A stretch of DNA of 24,600 nucleotides from an uncultured Lachnospiraceae bacterium (GTDB taxonomy: Bacteria; Bacillota; Clostridia; Lachnospirales; Lachnospiraceae): positions 1 to 24,600 of the forward strand of contig CAJTVN010000012.1 of NCBI GenBank assembly GCA_910579685.1, read 5' to 3'. Position 1 is the first letter of the stretch; every line of letters begins with the position of its first letter. Under the pieces are notes generated by a model, which ran no database searches, was not told the origin of the DNA, and worked only from the letters and a program-made list of their open reading frames with translations. Position numbers and translations under genes: made by a program. Below, piece after piece: positions 22,561-24,600 of this stretch.

Positions 22561-22878
22561 TCTGAGCACTATATCATTACCTCCAACCGGGAGAAGCTTA
22601 CAGCAAGCTGCGCTTGCCGGGGGAAGGTATGATGTGATGATGGAGCCAAAGAATGGACAGACAATGCCGTAATCATAGAGTTTAAAGTCAAGGATTCTGG
22701 CGAAAAATCTTTGGAGGATACTGCGGATGCCGCCCTGAAACAGATTGAGGAAAAGCGAAGCCAGGCAGATTTTGAGAACCGGGGACTCCCTGGAGACCGA
22801 ATCCGAAAATATGCCTTTGTCTTTAAAGGGAAAGAAGTTCTGATAAAAAGCGGAGGAAAAAATTTATGCCAACTATAA
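22561..22878 (+). pseudogene. Remnant of PD-(D/E)XK nuclease domain (AAA-ATPase-like / DUF1703 family), frameshifted
   Basis: Three pieces in different frames read as one protein tail. YIITSNRE is at 22570-22593. GRYDVMMEPKNGQ follows at 22622-22660. From 22660 comes DNAVIIEFKVKDSGEKSL, then ALKQIEEKR, RIRKYAFVFKGKEVLIKSG and a stop at 22876-22878. The D in GRYD and the E-x-K in IIEFKV form the PD-(D/E)XK nuclease core seen at the C-terminus of the abundant AAA-ATPase-like proteins of gut Firmicutes and Bacteroidetes. A missing base after GGACAG breaks the core, and a second shift lies near 22594-22621. The N-terminal ATPase part is absent. The stop overlaps the pilT start, and the pilT ribosome site lies inside this remnant. 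The whole gap 22386-22865 contains nothing else I can recognise besides the promoter candidate. Confidence 0.75.
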
Positions 22879-23921
22879 GAGAAATGCTCAGTCTGGCCAG
22901 AAGCGCCGGGGCATCCGATCTTCATATCACGGCGGGAGCCTCGCCGAGAATGCGGATAAACGGGGAGTTGATTCCCATGGATTTTGCAAGAATGCTTCCG
23001 GAGGAGATGCACAGGCTCCTGGAGGAGATTGCGGATGACGGGCAGCGGAAGATCTTTGAGGAAAAGGGAGAACTCGATATGTCCTTTTCCATCCGGAATG
23101 AGGGAAGATACCGGGTGAATGCCTACAGACAGAGAGGGTCGGTGGCGATTGCCATCCGGATCGTGGGCACGCAGATTCCTTCCCCGCAGGAGTTGGGAGT
23201 GCCTGCGGCGGTGCTGGAGCTTTCCCGGAAAAAGAGGGGGCTGGTGCTGGTGACAGGGCCTGCGGGGAGCGGCAAATCCACCACGCTTGCCGCAATCGTT
23301 GACCGGATTAACCGGGAGAGAGAGTGCCATATCATTACCCTGGAGGATCCCATTGAGTATCTCCATCATCATGGGAAGGCCCTGGTAAATCAGAGAGAGA
23401 TCGGGCTGGACTGTGTAAGCTACCAGAGCGCCATGCGCTCGGCCCTCAAGGAGGATCCGGATGTGATCCTGATTGGGGAGCTGCGCGACTATGAGACCAT
23501 CAGTCTTGCGGTTATGGCGGCCCGGAGAGGACATTTTGTGCTCTCCGCCCTGCACACGGTGGGGGCTTCCGATACAATGGAATGCATGGCGGACGTCTTC
23601 CCGCCCCATCAGCAGCAACAGATCCGGGTGCAGCTCTCCAATGTGCTGGAGGCCGTGGTTTCCCAGCAGCTGCTCCCAAGGGCGGACAACTTTGGAAGGG
23701 TGACGGCCTTTGAGGTGCTGCTGCTCAACCAGGCGCTCCGGGGACTGCTGCGGGAGGGAAAATACCATCAGCTTATGTCCATGATGCAGGCAGGGCGGGG
23801 AAGCGGCATGCTTGCCATGGACGATTCCATTGCGCGTCTTTATCATGAGGGAAAGATCAGCAGGCAGACGGCTGTTTCGTATGCCTCGAATCCGGAGGGG
23901 ATGGAGAGCCGACTGTTCTGA
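22866..23921 (+). CDS. pilT: PilT-type pilus retraction ATPase
   Basis: A 351-residue secretion-family ATPase of the PilT branch, which powers disassembly of type IV pili. It opens with the PilT signature SLARSAGASDLHITAGASPRMRI, then carries Walker A GPAGSGKST at 131-139, the Asp box ITLEDPIEYLHHH, Walker B DPDVILIGELRD, and the His box FVLSALHT. The tail has LRGLLREGKYHQL, corresponding to the AIRNLIREGK motif of PilT. The Walker B neighbourhood (GELRD, AARRGHFVLSALHT) departs from the common GEMRD and AETGHLVF-TLHT. AGCGGAGG lies seven or eight bases before ATG 22866. No pilB, pilC or pilin gene adjoins, so this is a lone copy in this window, with its own terminator. Confidence 0.9.
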   Translation: MPTIREMLSLARSAGASDLHITAGASPRMRINGELIPMDFARMLPEEMHRLLEEIADDGQRKIFEEKGELDMSFSIRNEGRYRVNAYRQRGSVAIAIRIVGTQIPSPQELGVPAAVLELSRKKRGLVLVTGPAGSGKSTTLAAIVDRINRERECHIITLEDPIEYLHHHGKALVNQREIGLDCVSYQSAMRSALKEDPDVILIGELRDYETISLAVMAARRGHFVLSALHTVGASDTMECMADVFPPHQQQQIRVQLSNVLEAVVSQQLLPRADNFGRVTAFEVLLLNQALRGLLREGKYHQLMSMMQAGRGSGMLAMDDSIARLYHEGKISRQTAVSYASNPEGMESRLF

Positions 23922-23980
23922 TTAGAGATATTTAAGATATTTTAATAAAAATATAATTGCCTTTTGGCGGCTGGTTGTTT

Positions 23981-24023
23981 ACAGTAAAGAAGATCTGGAA
24001 AGAAATTCTTTACTGTTTTTTTT
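23981..24023 (+). terminator. Strong intrinsic terminator after pilT
   Basis: ACAGTAAAGAA (23981-23991) and TTCTTTACTGT (24006-24016) form a perfect 11-bp stem followed by a run of eight T (24016-24023). It lies 60 bases after the pilT stop and isolates it from the ComM-like gene. Confidence 0.9.
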
Positions 24024-24098
24024 CGCAGGCCGGATTCCGGCATATTTTCAAAGAAAAATGCAAGTGCCATGTCAGGCAGACAAAAAAGGAGGGATTAC

Positions 24099-24600
24099 TT
24101 GTACAGTACGGTTTTGTCGGGAACTGTTTATGGAATGGACAGCGTTCTCGTTGAGGTGGAGGTGGACGTATCGCCCGGCCTCCCCTGTTTCGCCATGGTG
24201 GGAAGACTTGGGGCCGAGGTGAAGGAGTCGGGCGAGAGGGTCAGAATTTCTCTCAAAAACATGGGAATTCACCTGCCGCCCGTGCACATTGCGGTGAATT
24301 TGTCGCCGGCGGATATCCGAAAGGAGGGAACCGCTTTTGATCTTCCCATAGCGGCGGCGGTTCTGGCCTCCATGGAAAAGATCAGAAAGGGAGGTGCGGA
24401 GAATATTCTGATTCTCGGAGAGCTTGGGCTCAATGGGGAGGTAAGGCCCGTAAAGGGAGTTCTTCCTATTATAAAGAAAGCCTGGGAGGCCGGGATCGGG
24501 TACTGCCTGATCCCGGAGAAAAACGTGAGGGAAGCGTCCCGGATCCGGGATATGAAAATCGCAGGGGTTTCCAGTCTGACGCAGGCGATCACCTGTCTGA
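24099..24600 (+). CDS. ComM/YifB-type Mg-chelatase-like AAA+ protein, 5' part
   Basis: The first 167 codons of a gene that continues past the window. The frame from TTG 24099 reads YSTVLSGTVYGMDSVLVEVE, then DVSPGLPCFAMVGRLGAEVKES, GERVRISLKNMGIHLPPVH and LSPADIRKEGTAFDLPIAAA, which is the N-terminal domain of the ComM/YifB family. These hexameric AAA+ proteins resemble Mg-chelatase subunits; ComM is a helicase that aids branch migration in natural transformation. The ATPase domain itself lies outside the window. TTG is chosen because AAGGAGGG (24086-24093) is five bases upstream and the family start, MYS-V-S or similar, falls exactly there. Pairing with pilT could hint at DNA uptake, but each is separately terminated. 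Confidence 0.88.
   Translation, partial: MYSTVLSGTVYGMDSVLVEVEVDVSPGLPCFAMVGRLGAEVKESGERVRISLKNMGIHLPPVHIAVNLSPADIRKEGTAFDLPIAAAVLASMEKIRKGGAENILILGELGLNGEVRPVKGVLPIIKKAWEAGIGYCLIPEKNVREASRIRDMKIAGVSSLTQAITCL

Noticed and set aside
22569..23846. 425-codon open frame on the minus strand
   Set aside because: It is antisense to the pilT gene and the nuclease remnant, both supported by clear motifs.

Overview
The window looks like chromosomal DNA of a spore-forming, moderate-GC Firmicute. My best guess is a Lachnospiraceae-type Clostridia. This rests on sporulation genes (gpr, spoIIP and a sigK-like sigma factor), strong GGAGG-type ribosome binding sites, A-type RNase P RNA, and the gene orders dgt-dnaG-rpoD-trmK and rpsT/gpr-spoIIP-lepA-hemW, which are familiar from Firmicutes. 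No CRISPR array, intact insertion sequence, prophage or tRNA gene was recognised.

Layout. Bases 1-1380 hold an FMN riboswitch with an intrinsic terminator, controlling a RibU-type riboflavin S-component. That gene overlaps a stand-alone winged-helix protein with no receiver domain. Bases 1381-4261 are the least familiar part: an 18-bp perfect palindrome, a small protein that looks like a truncated XRE helix-turn-helix joined to an unknown domain, and a probable three-gene unit of an ECF sigma factor, a cytosolic internally repetitive protein and a small helical protein. Bases 4441-7687 form a divergent cluster: a condensation-fold acyltransferase and a zinc-ribbon membrane protein on the minus strand, and an HSL-family esterase on the plus strand. 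A strongly structured non-coding element follows at 7692-7874.

Bases 7962-14390 are a plus-strand information-processing operon: dGTPase, primase, the main sigma factor, a tRNA m1A22 methyltransferase and a uridine-kinase-like protein. The RNase P RNA has its own promoter and is followed by an exported trypsin-like protease. A shared terminator separates the protease from rpsT, which runs the other way. From 16269 come gpr, spoIIP, lepA and hemW. Candidate sigma-G and sigma-E promoters precede the two spore genes and a good sigma-A promoter precedes lepA.

The last part holds a SigK-like sigma factor that is uninterrupted and lacks an N-terminal pro-sequence. A hairpin with an embedded sporulation-type -10 element sits just before it. 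Then come a frameshifted PD-(D/E)XK nuclease remnant, a lone PilT-type ATPase with a clear terminator, and the 5' part of a ComM/YifB-type AAA+ gene that runs off the window.

Most of the window is conserved housekeeping and sporulation DNA. The parts most likely to be new are the ECF sigma/repeat-protein unit, the acyltransferase-zinc ribbon-esterase cluster, the structured element at 7692-7874 and the hairpin/promoter arrangement before sigK. I see no firm evidence for a wholly new defence or mobile system.
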